Shown in pieces: positions 33,311-43,298 of a stretch of 64,000 bases of DNA; position 1 is the first letter of the stretch, and each line of letters begins with the position of its first letter. The notes beneath the pieces are model-generated. The model was not told the DNA's origin. It ran no database searches and saw only the letters and a list, made by a program, of their open reading frames with translations. Origin of the DNA: Mucilaginibacter sp. OK283 (GTDB lineage Bacteria > Bacteroidota > Bacteroidia > Sphingobacteriales > Sphingobacteriaceae); contig NZ_FODR01000001.1 of NCBI RefSeq assembly GCF_900110415.1, forward strand, positions 372,001 through 436,000, in the 5' to 3' direction. Position numbers and translations under genes: made by a program.

Positions 33311-34072
33311 TTATAAACTCAAAAAATGATCGAAAGTATCGCTTCGGATGCCCAGGCGTAACGTTTCCAGGGGGATAATATCGGCAGGGGCTATGTTGCC
33401 CAGGCTTACGTTGGCACCAATCAGCTTAATAAACCAAACCTGCTGAGCTTTTTGCGGGGCTTCCCAAATAATGGTGCCTTCTGGTATCTGGGTAAGTATC
33501 TCATCAACCAGGCCCTGCCTTACTTCGCCCGAATCGCGGTAGATACCTACGTTACCGCTTTCGCGGGCTTCGGCGATAACCTTCCATGAACCGGCTTCAA
33601 TTTCGGCATTCATGAGCTTAATCCATTTATAAGGAGCAAAAATCTTTTGCACATCCTTTGAGCCTACTTCGGATATTACTGTAACCTGTTTGGCCAGCTT
33701 GCTGATGTATTCGCATTTAATATCGTGCTCGATGGTAATTGATCCGTCTGATACCTCGCAGTGCTCCAGCTGGTATTTATCCAGCAGGCGGCAGTAATCA
33801 TCAAACTGGTTACGTACAATAAAGGCCTCAAACAAGGTGCCACCAAAGTATACCGGGATACCGGCTTGTTTATATAGCTTTATCTTTTCATCCAGGTTGG
33901 GGGTAACATATGATGTTGCCCAACCCAGTTTTACAATATCGGTATGTGTGCCGCCAACCTCAATAAAATCTTCAACCTGCCTTAAACTTAAACCCTTGTC
34001 CATTACCATGGTAATGCCTTTATCTCGGGGTTTAGCTGTACGTTCGGGTAAATTATTGATGGTATAATTCAT
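33311..34072 (-). CDS. comA: Phosphosulfolactate synthase (ComA-like)
   Basis: I chose the ATG at 34072 (MNYTINNLPERTAKPRD, 253 residues); a TTG 16 codons upstream opens with an unlikely hydrophobic stretch. The protein fits the ComA TIM-barrel family, which adds sulfite to phosphoenolpyruvate to form phosphosulfolactate. Visible motifs are RDKGITMVMDKGLSLRQVED, VKLGWATSYVT, YFGGTLFEAF, CEVSDGSITI, VISEVGSKD and WEAPQKAQQVWFIKLIGANV. In archaea this begins coenzyme M synthesis. In Bacteroidota a link to sulfonolipid precursors is often suggested, but is not shown here. It stands alone, 233 bases upstream of aroE. Confidence 0.85.
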   Translation of the reverse strand: MNYTINNLPERTAKPRDKGITMVMDKGLSLRQVEDFIEVGGTHTDIVKLGWATSYVTPNLDEKIKLYKQAGIPVYFGGTLFEAFIVRNQFDDYCRLLDKYQLEHCEVSDGSITIEHDIKCEYISKLAKQVTVISEVGSKDVQKIFAPYKWIKLMNAEIEAGSWKVIAEARESGNVGIYRDSGEVRQGLVDEILTQIPEGTIIWEAPQKAQQVWFIKLIGANVSLGNIAPADIIPLETLRLGIRSDTFDHFLSL

Positions 34073-34496
34073 ATTAACATGTTGGTTATAGCCTATAACT
34101 AAAAGTACTAACGGCGACAAAGGTCGTAAAAAAAACTCATAGGAAAAATGAAGGAAATGTTAAATTAAAAATAGATGGGCAGAAATATAGTTTTTGCACT
34201 GCCCGCTTTCGGCGGTGGTGAATAAGGCCGCCAAACCCGGCTGCCGTCGATCTGCTTAATTTTGCCCGAACGTTCGGCGAAATATTTCCCTAATATTCGT
34301 TTATTGTAAAATATTTATTAAAAATGCATAAAAAACATTCTGTCTGTATTAAATCATTAAATTTTTTTGCGAAAAGATGTACTTTTAGCAATTGAATTGG
34401 CGTTAAAATAAATAAATATTATTCGTGGGCTTATGGTGGCTTGTTATTTATAGCGCACGAGTAATAACTTAATATAAATTACCTAAATCTTATGTT
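34073..34496. promoter_or_regulatory. Intergenic region upstream of the polysaccharide locus
   Basis: These 424 bases lie between the divergent comA-like and Wzi-like genes. They should hold the promoters for both, and the stretch is A/T-rich toward the Wzi side. I found no perfect TAnnTTTG box with a spaced TTG, no palindrome of note and no gene. Confidence 0.4.
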
Positions 34497-36161
34497 ATGC
34501 AAAAGTTTTTCCCATTAATTTTCTCTATATTGTTAATCCCTGTTAGTGCTTTATCACAAAGTATTGCCACGGGAGCCTATGCCGAAGATATTGCAAGGAG
34601 AAACCAGGTTTCCGGGCAAAGCGGTTATTCGGCCTCGTTTACCATCCGGCCATTAGAAAATCAATTTGAAAACATAGCCGACACATTGCTAAGAAACTTG
34701 ATAGCAAGCAGAATGTACTCTAAATTTAATGTTATGGGTATGCCATCTGGTATACGGTTGCTTCCAATAAACTGGCTAAATGAATATAATGTAAATCGTC
34801 CGTACGGTTATAACAATGGTTCGATGTATCCAAATAAAGGTTATCAAAGCATGCTTAGCGGGGGCTTTTTGTTAAATGCAGGCATTTTAACAGTGCAGGT
34901 AAAGCCCGAACTGGTTTACGCGCAAAACAAAGCGTTTTCAACCTTTGCCGATGTACAGGCAATCAATAATTCGCCGGCGCTTATGAATGCATATTTTGGT
35001 ACAATAAATGGCATTGATGCGCCCGAAAGATTTGGAAATAATTCAATAAAACATTTGTATCCAGGGCAATCAAAAATAACACTTAATTATAAAAGTGTCG
35101 AAGCCGGGGTTTCAACAGAAAACATATGGTGGGGGCCGGGCATAAAAAACTCCATCATGATGAGCAACTCTGCCCCGGGCTTTTTACACTGGACATTTAA
35201 TTCGGTAAAACCGGTTAAAACAATAATTGGCTCGTTTGAATGGCAAATAATAGGTGGAAACTTAAAACAATCGGGCTTTGCGCCGGACGATGTAACCAAA
35301 CTGGTTTATGGCGGCAATTTATATAATCCCAAGCCTAAAGTTACCCGGTACCTTTCTGCTTATACTATTAATTGGCAACCTAAATGGCTAAAGGGGTTAT
35401 ATTTGGGAGTTACCAGTTATGATTACCTTGATAAAGATTCTGTTTATAACAAAAAGAGTTTAGTACGACAGATATTTCCGGTAATTACAGGGTCGTCGGC
35501 AAAAGCAAATGATATTACAAACGCGACAAGAGGAGACGGGCAGGATTTTGCATACGCATTTAATATAAGGCAACTTTTGCCCCTATACCAGGCCGAAATT
35601 TATTTTGAATGGGCCCGGAACGACAGAAGCGCCGGACTTAATGATTTTATTCAGGAGCCAAGTCATTCCGCAGCCTACACGCTTGGTGGCAGAAAGCTAT
35701 TTGGGTTAAACAACGGCAGTTATTTACAAATAAAAGCCGAAATGACATCGTTACAGAGGTCGCCAACTTATTTATTAAGGGATGAACCTACCTGGTATGA
35801 ACACCTTCAAAGCCCAAGGGATGGGTATACAAACAGCGGCAGGTATATTGGCGCTGGCATTGGGCCGGGCAGCAACAGCTTTATGCTTGATGTTAGCTAT
35901 ATAAAAAACCTAAATTCCGTTGGGGTTACACTTGAAAGGCAATTGCACAATAATGATTTGTATTATAACGCTTACGCGGGTACAGGTACTTTTAATTTGC
36001 ATTGGGTAGATATTTCAAGCACCTTTTACAGCAATGTAAAACTGAAAAAATATCTGCTTTCGGCAGAAATTACGCCTGTTTATACCCTTAATTACGAATA
36101 CAAAAACGGCGAAAGCTTCAATTTACACGCGCGGCTTAATGTTATCTATTACTTTAACTAA
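34497..36161 (+). CDS. Wzi-like capsule assembly outer-membrane protein
   Basis: The 554-residue protein has a signal peptide (cleavage near ALS-QS, residue 21). Its body is beta-barrel-like, with motifs of the Wzi family: GFLLNAGILTVQVKPELVYA, the STENIWWGPGIKNSIMMSNS segment (typical tryptophan-rich loop), NFEW-like FYFEWARND, and a final aromatic strand LHARLNVIYYFN. Wzi proteins anchor capsule or help its assembly at the outer membrane. It opens the polysaccharide locus, 154 bases before the export gene. Confidence 0.85.
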   Translation: MQKFFPLIFSILLIPVSALSQSIATGAYAEDIARRNQVSGQSGYSASFTIRPLENQFENIADTLLRNLIASRMYSKFNVMGMPSGIRLLPINWLNEYNVNRPYGYNNGSMYPNKGYQSMLSGGFLLNAGILTVQVKPELVYAQNKAFSTFADVQAINNSPALMNAYFGTINGIDAPERFGNNSIKHLYPGQSKITLNYKSVEAGVSTENIWWGPGIKNSIMMSNSAPGFLHWTFNSVKPVKTIIGSFEWQIIGGNLKQSGFAPDDVTKLVYGGNLYNPKPKVTRYLSAYTINWQPKWLKGLYLGVTSYDYLDKDSVYNKKSLVRQIFPVITGSSAKANDITNATRGDGQDFAYAFNIRQLLPLYQAEIYFEWARNDRSAGLNDFIQEPSHSAAYTLGGRKLFGLNNGSYLQIKAEMTSLQRSPTYLLRDEPTWYEHLQSPRDGYTNSGRYIGAGIGPGSNSFMLDVSYIKNLNSVGVTLERQLHNNDLYYNAYAGTGTFNLHWVDISSTFYSNVKLKKYLLSAEITPVYTLNYEYKNGESFNLHARLNVIYYFN

Positions 36162-36225
36162 TTGATACAATCGCGGTTACTTATCGTTTTTAAAAATGAA
36201 CTTGACTTTTAATTAAAAAATATCA

Positions 36226-36259
36226 TTGTTCTTAATAATCCCAATTTAAATTACTTTTG
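36226..36259 (+). promoter_or_regulatory. Candidate Bacteroidota-type promoter of the polysaccharide export operon
   Basis: TACTTTTG at 36252-36259 matches the -7 consensus TAnnTTTG exactly, with TTG at 36226-36228 as a possible -33 element. The 23-base gap is at the long end of the usual range. It lies 57 bases before the SLBB gene start, giving a sensible leader. Confidence 0.5.
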
Positions 36260-36315
36260 CAAAAAAATAATATCGCCTATCCCAATATCGTTTTAAATGC
36301 CATTAATGGTTACTT

Positions 36316-38793
36316 ATGAATAAATTTCACTTTCGTATATTTTTGATTGCTTTCACTATTCTTTGTTGTTCAATTAAATTCGTTTCTGCTCAAGCCAATC
36401 TCCAAAATATATCTTCAATAAACATTGATGATGTTTCTGATCAGCAGTTAATCCAACTGTTGCAGCAGGCACAAAATGCCGGGTTAAGCGATGCTGATTT
36501 AATACAGCAGGCCCAAAGCAGGGGCATGTCGGCCAGTCAGGCCCAAAAATTACAGTCGAGAATAAAAAACATTCGCAGCAAATCAGGTGTATCGTCAACA
36601 AATGCAGCTGACAGTACCAACACACAAGGCCGTCAACTTAATTACAAGCCAGATAGCAATGATTCGTTATCAACACAAAAGGACATATTTGAAAGTCTTA
36701 AGCCTAAAATTTTTGGTGCAGATATTTTTAAAAACAAGAACAGCTCATTTGAGCCCAACCTTAAACTTGCTACTCCTTTAAATTATATTGTTGGGCCTAA
36801 TGACCAGCTTAATATCAATGTTTACGGCAACTCATTAGTAAATTGGAAACTTGAAGTATCTCCGGAGGGCAATATCAATATACCTGGCGTGGGCATTTTA
36901 AATGTTGGTGGTAAAACCATTGAGCAGGCTTCAGTAGCCATAAAGAGCAGGCTTGCAGCTAACAATTACGCTGTTGGGCGCGGCACAAGCGTTCAGGTAA
37001 CATTAGGAAATATCCGAAGTATAAAGGTGATTATTATTGGGCAGGTTTCTAAGCCTGGTACCTATACTTTACCGTCGCTTGCTACGGTTTTCAACGCGCT
37101 TTATATGGCGGGCGGCCCAACAGATAACGGAAGTTTAAGGCAGATAGAAATAATCAGAAATAACCGGATCATCAGGCATCTTGATGTTTATGATTTTTTG
37201 GTCAAAGGCGATCAAAAAAATAACATAGGATTACAGGATCAGGATATTGTGCGGGTGCCTACATACCGTACAAGGGTTGATCTTGCCGGGCAGGTAAAAA
37301 TTCCGGCACTGTTTGAGGTTTTACCAGGCGAAAGTCTTGACGACATTATAAACTACGCCGGCGGCTTTACCGATAGCGCCTATACTGCCCGCATAAAAGT
37401 ATCGCAAATAAGCGACCAGCAAAGAAAGATTACGGATGTTTTAGAGGCCGATTATAAAAATTATGTACCCTTAAGGGGCGATAAATACACTATTGAATCA
37501 ATTATTAACAGATTTGAAAACAGGGTGGTTATTAACGGAGCGGTTTTTAAGCCTGGCGATTACGAGTTACAAAACGGGTTAACTTTATATCAGTTGATTG
37601 AGAAAGCAGCCGGTTTAAAAGAAGATGCTTTTACAGAAAGGGGAACCATTACGCGCCTGAAGCCCGATAATAGTACCGAAATGATAGGTTTTAGTGTAAA
37701 AGATGTGATGAATAAAACGGTAAATATTCCGTTACAACGCGAAGACATTATTAACATATCATCAATTTTTGATTTACGTGATAAATACGTAGTTACTATT
37801 AATGGTAGCGTAAGGAAGCCTGGGAAATTTGCCTTTTCGGAAAATATGAAAGTAGAGGACCTGATTTTAAAAGCCGGTGGCTTTGCCGAGGGGGCCAGCA
37901 CAAAACGGATTGAAGTGGCCAGGAGGGTATCTAATGCCGATCCATCATCTAAAAGCAGTTCTGTAGCCCAGGTTTTTAGCGTGAATATTGATGGCCCATT
38001 AAAACCCAATGAAGCCAATTTTGTGTTAACACCATTTGATATTGTATCAATATATAGTTTGCCAGGGTACGAAAAACAAAAAACAGTTAAAGTTGAAGGT
38101 GAAGTATTGTACCCGGGATCATACACTATTAAAACTAAAAACGAAAAAATATCAGATTTGATAGCACGAGCGGGGGGGCTTACCGCATCTGCCGATGTTG
38201 AAGGCGGATCATTAAAAAGAGAAAACATTGCCATATTGGGCATTGATAAGAATAAAGCAGATACCGCGGCTTTTACCCTGGAAAGGATGGCGCAGGCCAA
38301 CAGGCTTAAAAGAGCCTACAAAGATTCTACAACCAATGCCGATACGCAACAGCGCAACAACTATGTAGGGATTGACCTTGGGGCGGTTTTAAAAACACCA
38401 GGTTCGAAAAGTGATTTATTACTGGAAGATGGCGACATTATAAGGGTACCTAAGCAACAGCAAATTGTTCGTGTTAATGGCCAGGTACTTTATCCAAGCG
38501 CGGTAGTATATGATAGCTCAAAATCATTTAATGATTTTGTATCTAACGCCGGAGGCTACGGTCCTGATGCATTAAGAAGAGGGGCATATGTTGTGTATCC
38601 GAACGGCACGGTAAAAGGCACCAGGAAATTTTTGTTTTTTAATAATCATCCATCTGTTAAACCTGGGAGCGAAATTTATGTGCCGAAAAAATCAGAGAGC
38701 AAAGGGAATACAGCTCAGAATATTTTAGGGTTTACTACGGGGCTGGCTTCGTTAGGAGCCATAATTTTGGGGATTTTGAGTTTAAATAAATAG
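36316..38793 (+). CDS. Polysaccharide export outer-membrane protein with multiple SLBB domains (Wza-like)
   Basis: The 825-residue protein has a signal peptide (cleavage near VSA-QA) and a helical Gln-rich N-terminus (about 30-90). A polysaccharide export domain follows (about 155-235, YIVGPNDQLNINVYGN and VSPEGNINIPGVGILNVGG), then a series of about five SLBB domains, for example KVIIIGQVSKPGTYTLPS, VDLAGQVKIPALFEVLPGES, VVINGAVFKPGDYELQNG, VTINGSVRKPGKFAFSENM and VKVEGEVLYPGSYTIKTK. A hydrophobic helix near the end (GFTTGLASLGAIILGILSLN) could cross the outer membrane, as in Wza. It is larger than E. coli Wza because of the extra SLBB copies, as is usual in Bacteroidota. Confidence 0.92.
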   Translation: MNKFHFRIFLIAFTILCCSIKFVSAQANLQNISSINIDDVSDQQLIQLLQQAQNAGLSDADLIQQAQSRGMSASQAQKLQSRIKNIRSKSGVSSTNAADSTNTQGRQLNYKPDSNDSLSTQKDIFESLKPKIFGADIFKNKNSSFEPNLKLATPLNYIVGPNDQLNINVYGNSLVNWKLEVSPEGNINIPGVGILNVGGKTIEQASVAIKSRLAANNYAVGRGTSVQVTLGNIRSIKVIIIGQVSKPGTYTLPSLATVFNALYMAGGPTDNGSLRQIEIIRNNRIIRHLDVYDFLVKGDQKNNIGLQDQDIVRVPTYRTRVDLAGQVKIPALFEVLPGESLDDIINYAGGFTDSAYTARIKVSQISDQQRKITDVLEADYKNYVPLRGDKYTIESIINRFENRVVINGAVFKPGDYELQNGLTLYQLIEKAAGLKEDAFTERGTITRLKPDNSTEMIGFSVKDVMNKTVNIPLQREDIINISSIFDLRDKYVVTINGSVRKPGKFAFSENMKVEDLILKAGGFAEGASTKRIEVARRVSNADPSSKSSSVAQVFSVNIDGPLKPNEANFVLTPFDIVSIYSLPGYEKQKTVKVEGEVLYPGSYTIKTKNEKISDLIARAGGLTASADVEGGSLKRENIAILGIDKNKADTAAFTLERMAQANRLKRAYKDSTTNADTQQRNNYVGIDLGAVLKTPGSKSDLLLEDGDIIRVPKQQQIVRVNGQVLYPSAVVYDSSKSFNDFVSNAGGYGPDALRRGAYVVYPNGTVKGTRKFLFFNNHPSVKPGSEIYVPKKSESKGNTAQNILGFTTGLASLGAIILGILSLNK

Positions 38794-38823
38794 GTAATTT
38801 AAAAAAATACTGAGCATTCCAAG

Positions 38824-39891
38824 ATGGAGAAAAAGAATACGAGTGAGACTAACGAACTAACCTTAAAGGATATTACTTTTAAAGTTAAGGCCGCACTGAG
38901 GTATCTGAAGACTAAATTACTTATCCTTACAATTATAGCTGTTATAGGGGCAATTGCAGGATATGCGTTTGCCTTTACCAAGAAAACAATATATACAGCA
39001 CAATTAACATTTGTTTTAGAAGATGCCAGTAAAGGTGGGATTGGAAGCCAATATTCTGCCCTTGCCTCTTTGGCTGGTATTAATTTAGATAATAACAATG
39101 GGGGCCTATTTGACCCTACCAATATATTGGCGTTATATAAAACGAGGCTAATGATTGAAAAAGCATTACTTAGGAACGTTATTATAAATAACAAAAAACA
39201 ATTGCTTATAGAGAGGTATATAGATGTTAATAAATTAAGACAGCATTGGAAAGAGAAAGATCATATTAATTACATTGATTTTAACGGCGATCCTAACAAG
39301 TTTAGCCGAAAGCAGGATAGCATTATTACTAACCTGGTTTATATTTTCAATCAGAAAAATTTAATGGTAAATAAGCTTGAGAAAGATTTGAGCATTATTG
39401 AAGTTGAATTTACATCAAATGACGAATTGTTTGCACAAGCATTTACCAATGTACTTGTAGAGACGGTGAACGATTTTTATGTACAAACAAAAACAAAAAA
39501 AACAACTCAAAACCTCGATATATTACAAAAACAGGCCGATAGTGTTAAGAAGGTTTTAAATTCTGCATTAAGTGGTGTGGCGTCTGCCACTGATGCCACG
39601 CCGAATGCTAATCCTGGTTTATTAAGCTTGCATGTTCCATCGCAGAAAAGACAGGTTGATGTACAATCAAGTAGCGCGGTGTACAGCGAGATTGTAAAGA
39701 ATCTTGAAGTGTCGAAAATTTCGTTGAGAAATGAAATGCCGCTTATACAAGTCATTGATAGGCCTGTTTTGCCTTTAAGTAAAAAAAATATTAATAAAAT
39801 ATTCTCTACAATTGCAGGCTTTTTTTTGTTTTTTACTGCGGCTGCGTTTTTTTTTCTGATAAAGAGAACTCTTATCAAGTCATTAAGTTAA
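38824..39891 (+). CDS. Wzz-type chain-length determinant / polysaccharide co-polymerase
   Basis: The 355-residue inner-membrane protein has the Wzz topology: a first transmembrane helix (about 37-57, LLILTIIAVIGAIAGYAFAF), a long coiled periplasmic region with TKKTIYTAQLTFVLEDASKG, and a second transmembrane helix near the end (about 325-348). No C-terminal tyrosine kinase domain is present. It follows the export gene by 30 bases, and the flippase gene starts 7 bases after it. It should set chain length and link polymerase to the export protein. Confidence 0.88.
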   Translation: MEKKNTSETNELTLKDITFKVKAALRYLKTKLLILTIIAVIGAIAGYAFAFTKKTIYTAQLTFVLEDASKGGIGSQYSALASLAGINLDNNNGGLFDPTNILALYKTRLMIEKALLRNVIINNKKQLLIERYIDVNKLRQHWKEKDHINYIDFNGDPNKFSRKQDSIITNLVYIFNQKNLMVNKLEKDLSIIEVEFTSNDELFAQAFTNVLVETVNDFYVQTKTKKTTQNLDILQKQADSVKKVLNSALSGVASATDATPNANPGLLSLHVPSQKRQVDVQSSSAVYSEIVKNLEVSKISLRNEMPLIQVIDRPVLPLSKKNINKIFSTIAGFFLFFTAAAFFFLIKRTLIKSLS

Positions 39892-39898
39892 ACCTCCC

Positions 39899-41344
39899 GT
39901 GAATTCTACTAAACACAATTATATTTATAATCTTATATTTACGATTGTAAATTTAATTTTCCCCATTTTAACTTTCCCCTATGCGGCACGGATGCTTGGT
40001 CCGGTGGGTATAGGAAAAATACAATTTATAATCTCTTTTGCCCAATACTTCGCTTTGGTAGCAGCATTGGGTATCCCCGTTTATGGCATAAGAGAGATAG
40101 CGAAAACACAAAACGATAAAGAAAATTTAAGCAAAACGTTTTCTGAGTTGGTAATTATTTATGTGCTAACAAGTGCATTATCCAGCATTATTTATATTAT
40201 CATAGTATCCTCAATTGGTATGTTTAAGCCTGATATTAACGCTTATTATGCAGCCGGGGGGATTGTATTATTGGGTTTTTGCTCTATAGATTGGTTTTAT
40301 GCCGGTGTAGAAGAATTTAAATTGATAGCCCTCCGGTCTGTATTCGTTAAAATAGTAGCAATCATTCTATTATATGCCTTTGTAAAAACAGCCCATGACG
40401 TTTATGTTTATTTACTTATAAGTATTTTTGCTTTAATAGGTAACAACATAATAAGTATTCTGCTCGTATGGAGCAGGGTGAAAATCGTATTAAGAGACTT
40501 AAATTTTAAAAGACATTTTAAGCCATTAATATTTATATTCAGCACTACTCTGGCATCAAGCATGTATACATTATTAGATGTGGTTATGCTCGGTTTTTTA
40601 TCAAACGACCGTTCGGTAGGGTATTATTCGGCAGGGGTTAAACTGGCTAAGGTTACAATCCCATTTGTAACTTCACTTGGCGCAGTTGTAATACCCAAGA
40701 TATCGTTTAGTGTTAACAATAAGGATTTTAATAGTTTTTATAAAATACTCGGAAAGTCCTTCGATTTTATCATTTTCATTTCGGTGCCCATTGCATTTGG
40801 TTTGTTTTTTTTGTCAAAGGAAACTGTGATTTTGTTTTCAGGGGCAGAGTTCACATCGGCAATACCAGTAATGCAAGTTCTTTCCATTTTACCTTTTGTA
40901 ATCGGCTTAGGTTTCTTTTTTGGTATTCAGATTTTGATTCCGGCCAGTAAAGACAAAGAAATGCTTAAATCAGTATCAATAGGCATGGCGGTAAGTTTGT
41001 CGTTGAATTTTTTGCTTATCCCATATTTAAAAGAGGTGGGCGCTGCCTACGCAAATGTAATATCTGAAGTATTTGTTACATTGAGTTATATATATTTTGT
41101 AAGAAAGTCGTTTCAATTTAAAATTGAATATCATTTGATAATAAAAGCAATAATATCATCAATATTATTTATTCCTATTATTTATCTCACAGAAAGATTA
41201 ATCCAGCAGAATTTAATTATCGTGATAGTCTCCGTAATATTATGTGCTATTACTTATGCGTTGATGCAGTTTTATATTTTTAAAAATCAAATTTCGTTAA
41301 ATATATATCAATTTTTAATTAAACGTTTAAAAATCACTCAATGA
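39899..41344 (+). CDS. Polysaccharide flippase (Wzx/RfbX type, MATE-like)
   Basis: The 481-residue protein starts at GTG, as no ATG is close. It has about twelve to fourteen hydrophobic segments. The N-terminus NLIFTIVNLIFPILTFPYAA followed by RMLGPVGIGKIQFIISFAQY is the standard Wzx start. It moves undecaprenyl-linked repeat units to the periplasmic face. Base composition drops here and stays A/T-rich through the polymerase gene, as is typical of the specificity core of such loci. The stop overlaps the next start by four bases (ATGA). Confidence 0.92.
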   Translation: MNSTKHNYIYNLIFTIVNLIFPILTFPYAARMLGPVGIGKIQFIISFAQYFALVAALGIPVYGIREIAKTQNDKENLSKTFSELVIIYVLTSALSSIIYIIIVSSIGMFKPDINAYYAAGGIVLLGFCSIDWFYAGVEEFKLIALRSVFVKIVAIILLYAFVKTAHDVYVYLLISIFALIGNNIISILLVWSRVKIVLRDLNFKRHFKPLIFIFSTTLASSMYTLLDVVMLGFLSNDRSVGYYSAGVKLAKVTIPFVTSLGAVVIPKISFSVNNKDFNSFYKILGKSFDFIIFISVPIAFGLFFLSKETVILFSGAEFTSAIPVMQVLSILPFVIGLGFFFGIQILIPASKDKEMLKSVSIGMAVSLSLNFLLIPYLKEVGAAYANVISEVFVTLSYIYFVRKSFQFKIEYHLIIKAIISSILFIPIIYLTERLIQQNLIIVIVSVILCAITYALMQFYIFKNQISLNIYQFLIKRLKITQ

Positions 41345-42177
41345 TCGCTGGATGTGTGGTTCTATACAACCCTGATGATAAGTTAATCGAGAATATTTTG
41401 TCATATCGAAGTCAACTCGACGAGCTTTTTGTGGTCGACAATTCAACGCATAATACAAGTGCGTTACAGGAAAAATTAAAAAAATACCAAAATATAACTT
41501 ACATTAATAACAAGGGTAACCAGGGAATAGCCCATGCCCTTAACACAGGGGCGATAGAAGCTGAAAGAAAAAATTATAAATGGCTTTTAACAATGGATCA
41601 GGATTCCAGGTTTATAAACCACGATTTTTTCGCACTTATGAATGAAAAAAAAGATGAGAGTATCGGTATTTATGCTGCATCATATACTAATAATTATGAT
41701 AGGTGGATATTGCCTTATTCAGAAAATTTTAATGACATACATTTTGTGATTACGTCAGGGAATTTATTGAATTTAAATGCTTGGAGGGTTTGCGGGAAGT
41801 TTGAAGAAAAATTATTTATTGATGAGGTAGACCATGATTTTTGCCTTAAACTAAGAACTCATAACTATAAGATTTTAACCAGTAAAAAAATATTCATCGT
41901 TCATTCAGTTGGAGAAGAGTATATCAAAAGTAATAAACGCCCAATAAAAGCTTTACACCCGCCCCTAAGGTATTATTACATAGCCCGAAACGGCTTTTAC
42001 ATTGTTAAAAAATATTTTTTTTCTGATTTTAAATTTGCGTTCATGCGTTGTTATTATTTGTTAAAATGTTTAATTAAAATTATAGTGTGCTATCCCGATA
42101 AAAGAAAATATTTTAAGTACTTTCTTGAGGGCATTCGCGATTTTATCAAATCTAAGTACGGTATATACGGATCTTGA
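41341..42177 (+). CDS. Glycosyltransferase family 2 (rhamnosyltransferase-like)
   Basis: The 278-residue protein has a GT-A fold signature. IAGCVVLYNPDDKLIENI is at the start, LFVVDNST follows, then NKGNQGIAHALNTGAIEA and the metal-binding DxD-like motif LTMDQDSRF. LFIDEVDHDFCLKLRTHNYK is the downstream ED/D region. The MDQDS form is common in rhamnosyl- and fucosyl-type transferases, but the sugar cannot be told from sequence. It overlaps the flippase gene by four bases, and 77 bases follow before the next gene. Confidence 0.88.
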   Translation: MIAGCVVLYNPDDKLIENILSYRSQLDELFVVDNSTHNTSALQEKLKKYQNITYINNKGNQGIAHALNTGAIEAERKNYKWLLTMDQDSRFINHDFFALMNEKKDESIGIYAASYTNNYDRWILPYSENFNDIHFVITSGNLLNLNAWRVCGKFEEKLFIDEVDHDFCLKLRTHNYKILTSKKIFIVHSVGEEYIKSNKRPIKALHPPLRYYYIARNGFYIVKKYFFSDFKFAFMRCYYLLKCLIKIIVCYPDKRKYFKYFLEGIRDFIKSKYGIYGS

Positions 42178-42254
42178 GGTTAGGCACCTTGAATTTGACG
42201 GTTACAATATGAATGTGGTTAACAGGCAGGCTCCCTGTTTTAGGAAATTGACAA

Positions 42255-43277
42255 ATGAATAAAGTATATATCATCCTGGTTAATTATAAACGGTATGAAG
42301 ACACCATAGAATGCTTGGAGAGTGTTTATAAGAGTTATTACAATAACTATCAGGTATTGTTAGTTGATAATTCGCCAGATGAACAATCAAGCCATCAAAT
42401 TAAAGAATGGCTTGAAAATAATTATAAGGAAATAAACACAAGCTATCCAAACATTGTCTACCCACTTATTGACCGGCCCACATCTTATGTCAGTATCTCT
42501 GAGTATGATGTTTTAAATACCAATGTTGCGTATACTGAGTCTCTAATGTTAATAAGGGCTACTAATAACGGTTTTGCCGCCGCAAATAACATAGCGTTAA
42601 AATACATAAAAAAAATTGCAGATGAACACAGTTTTATATGGGTGCTTAATAACGACACTGTTATTGAACATAATTGTATGGGAAACCTTGCAGCTTTTTT
42701 TGATACTAATCCACGAAAGTTTATTTTGGGTAGTAAATTAAGATCTTATTATAGCCCGCAGAAAATACAGGCAGTTGCTGGTCGGTATAATAGATGGATT
42801 GGCAGTACTTATCATATTGGTGAGGGAGAAATTGATCATGGGCAATATGATGATTTTGCGTTTGGCGACAATAATTATGTTATTGGCGCGTCAATGTTCA
42901 TACCTAAAGCTTTTATTGATATCGCCGGCTTAATGAACGAAAGTTATTTTTTATACTTTGAAGAGTTGGATTGGGGACTTGTTGGTAAACAGTTTGGATA
43001 CAACTTTGCATTACAGCATAATGCGATAATATACCATAAAGAAGGTGCATCCATTATTAAAAGCAACAACAATAATATGTCTGTAGCTGATTACTATTCT
43101 ATGATAAACCGTATCCGGTTTACAAAAAAATGGTATGGCCGACACATTGTTTTGGTTAGCTGTAGTGTGGTTTTTGCTCTTTTAAAACGGCTTTTTCGTG
43201 GTAAATTTTCATTAGTGAAAAAGACTTCAATTGCGGTATTTAAAATATTTTTTAATAGAAATATTAACTTCTTTTAA
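42255..43277 (+). CDS. Glycosyltransferase family 2
   Basis: The 340-residue protein shows GT2 features: VYIILVNYKRYEDTIECLES at the start, VLLVDNSPDEQ, RATNNGFAAANNIALKYIKK, and the DxD-like WVLNNDTVIE. A later FLYFEELDWGLVGKQFGYN carries the catalytic acidic residues. A weakly hydrophobic C-terminal part (about 295-330) may associate with the membrane. It has about 60 residues more than the preceding GT2 because of an insertion between residues 60 and 100. Donor and acceptor are unknown. Confidence 0.88.
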   Translation: MNKVYIILVNYKRYEDTIECLESVYKSYYNNYQVLLVDNSPDEQSSHQIKEWLENNYKEINTSYPNIVYPLIDRPTSYVSISEYDVLNTNVAYTESLMLIRATNNGFAAANNIALKYIKKIADEHSFIWVLNNDTVIEHNCMGNLAAFFDTNPRKFILGSKLRSYYSPQKIQAVAGRYNRWIGSTYHIGEGEIDHGQYDDFAFGDNNYVIGASMFIPKAFIDIAGLMNESYFLYFEELDWGLVGKQFGYNFALQHNAIIYHKEGASIIKSNNNNMSVADYYSMINRIRFTKKWYGRHIVLVSCSVVFALLKRLFRGKFSLVKKTSIAVFKIFFNRNINFF

Positions 43278-43298
43278 TCAAAAAAAGGAATAAGTTCC

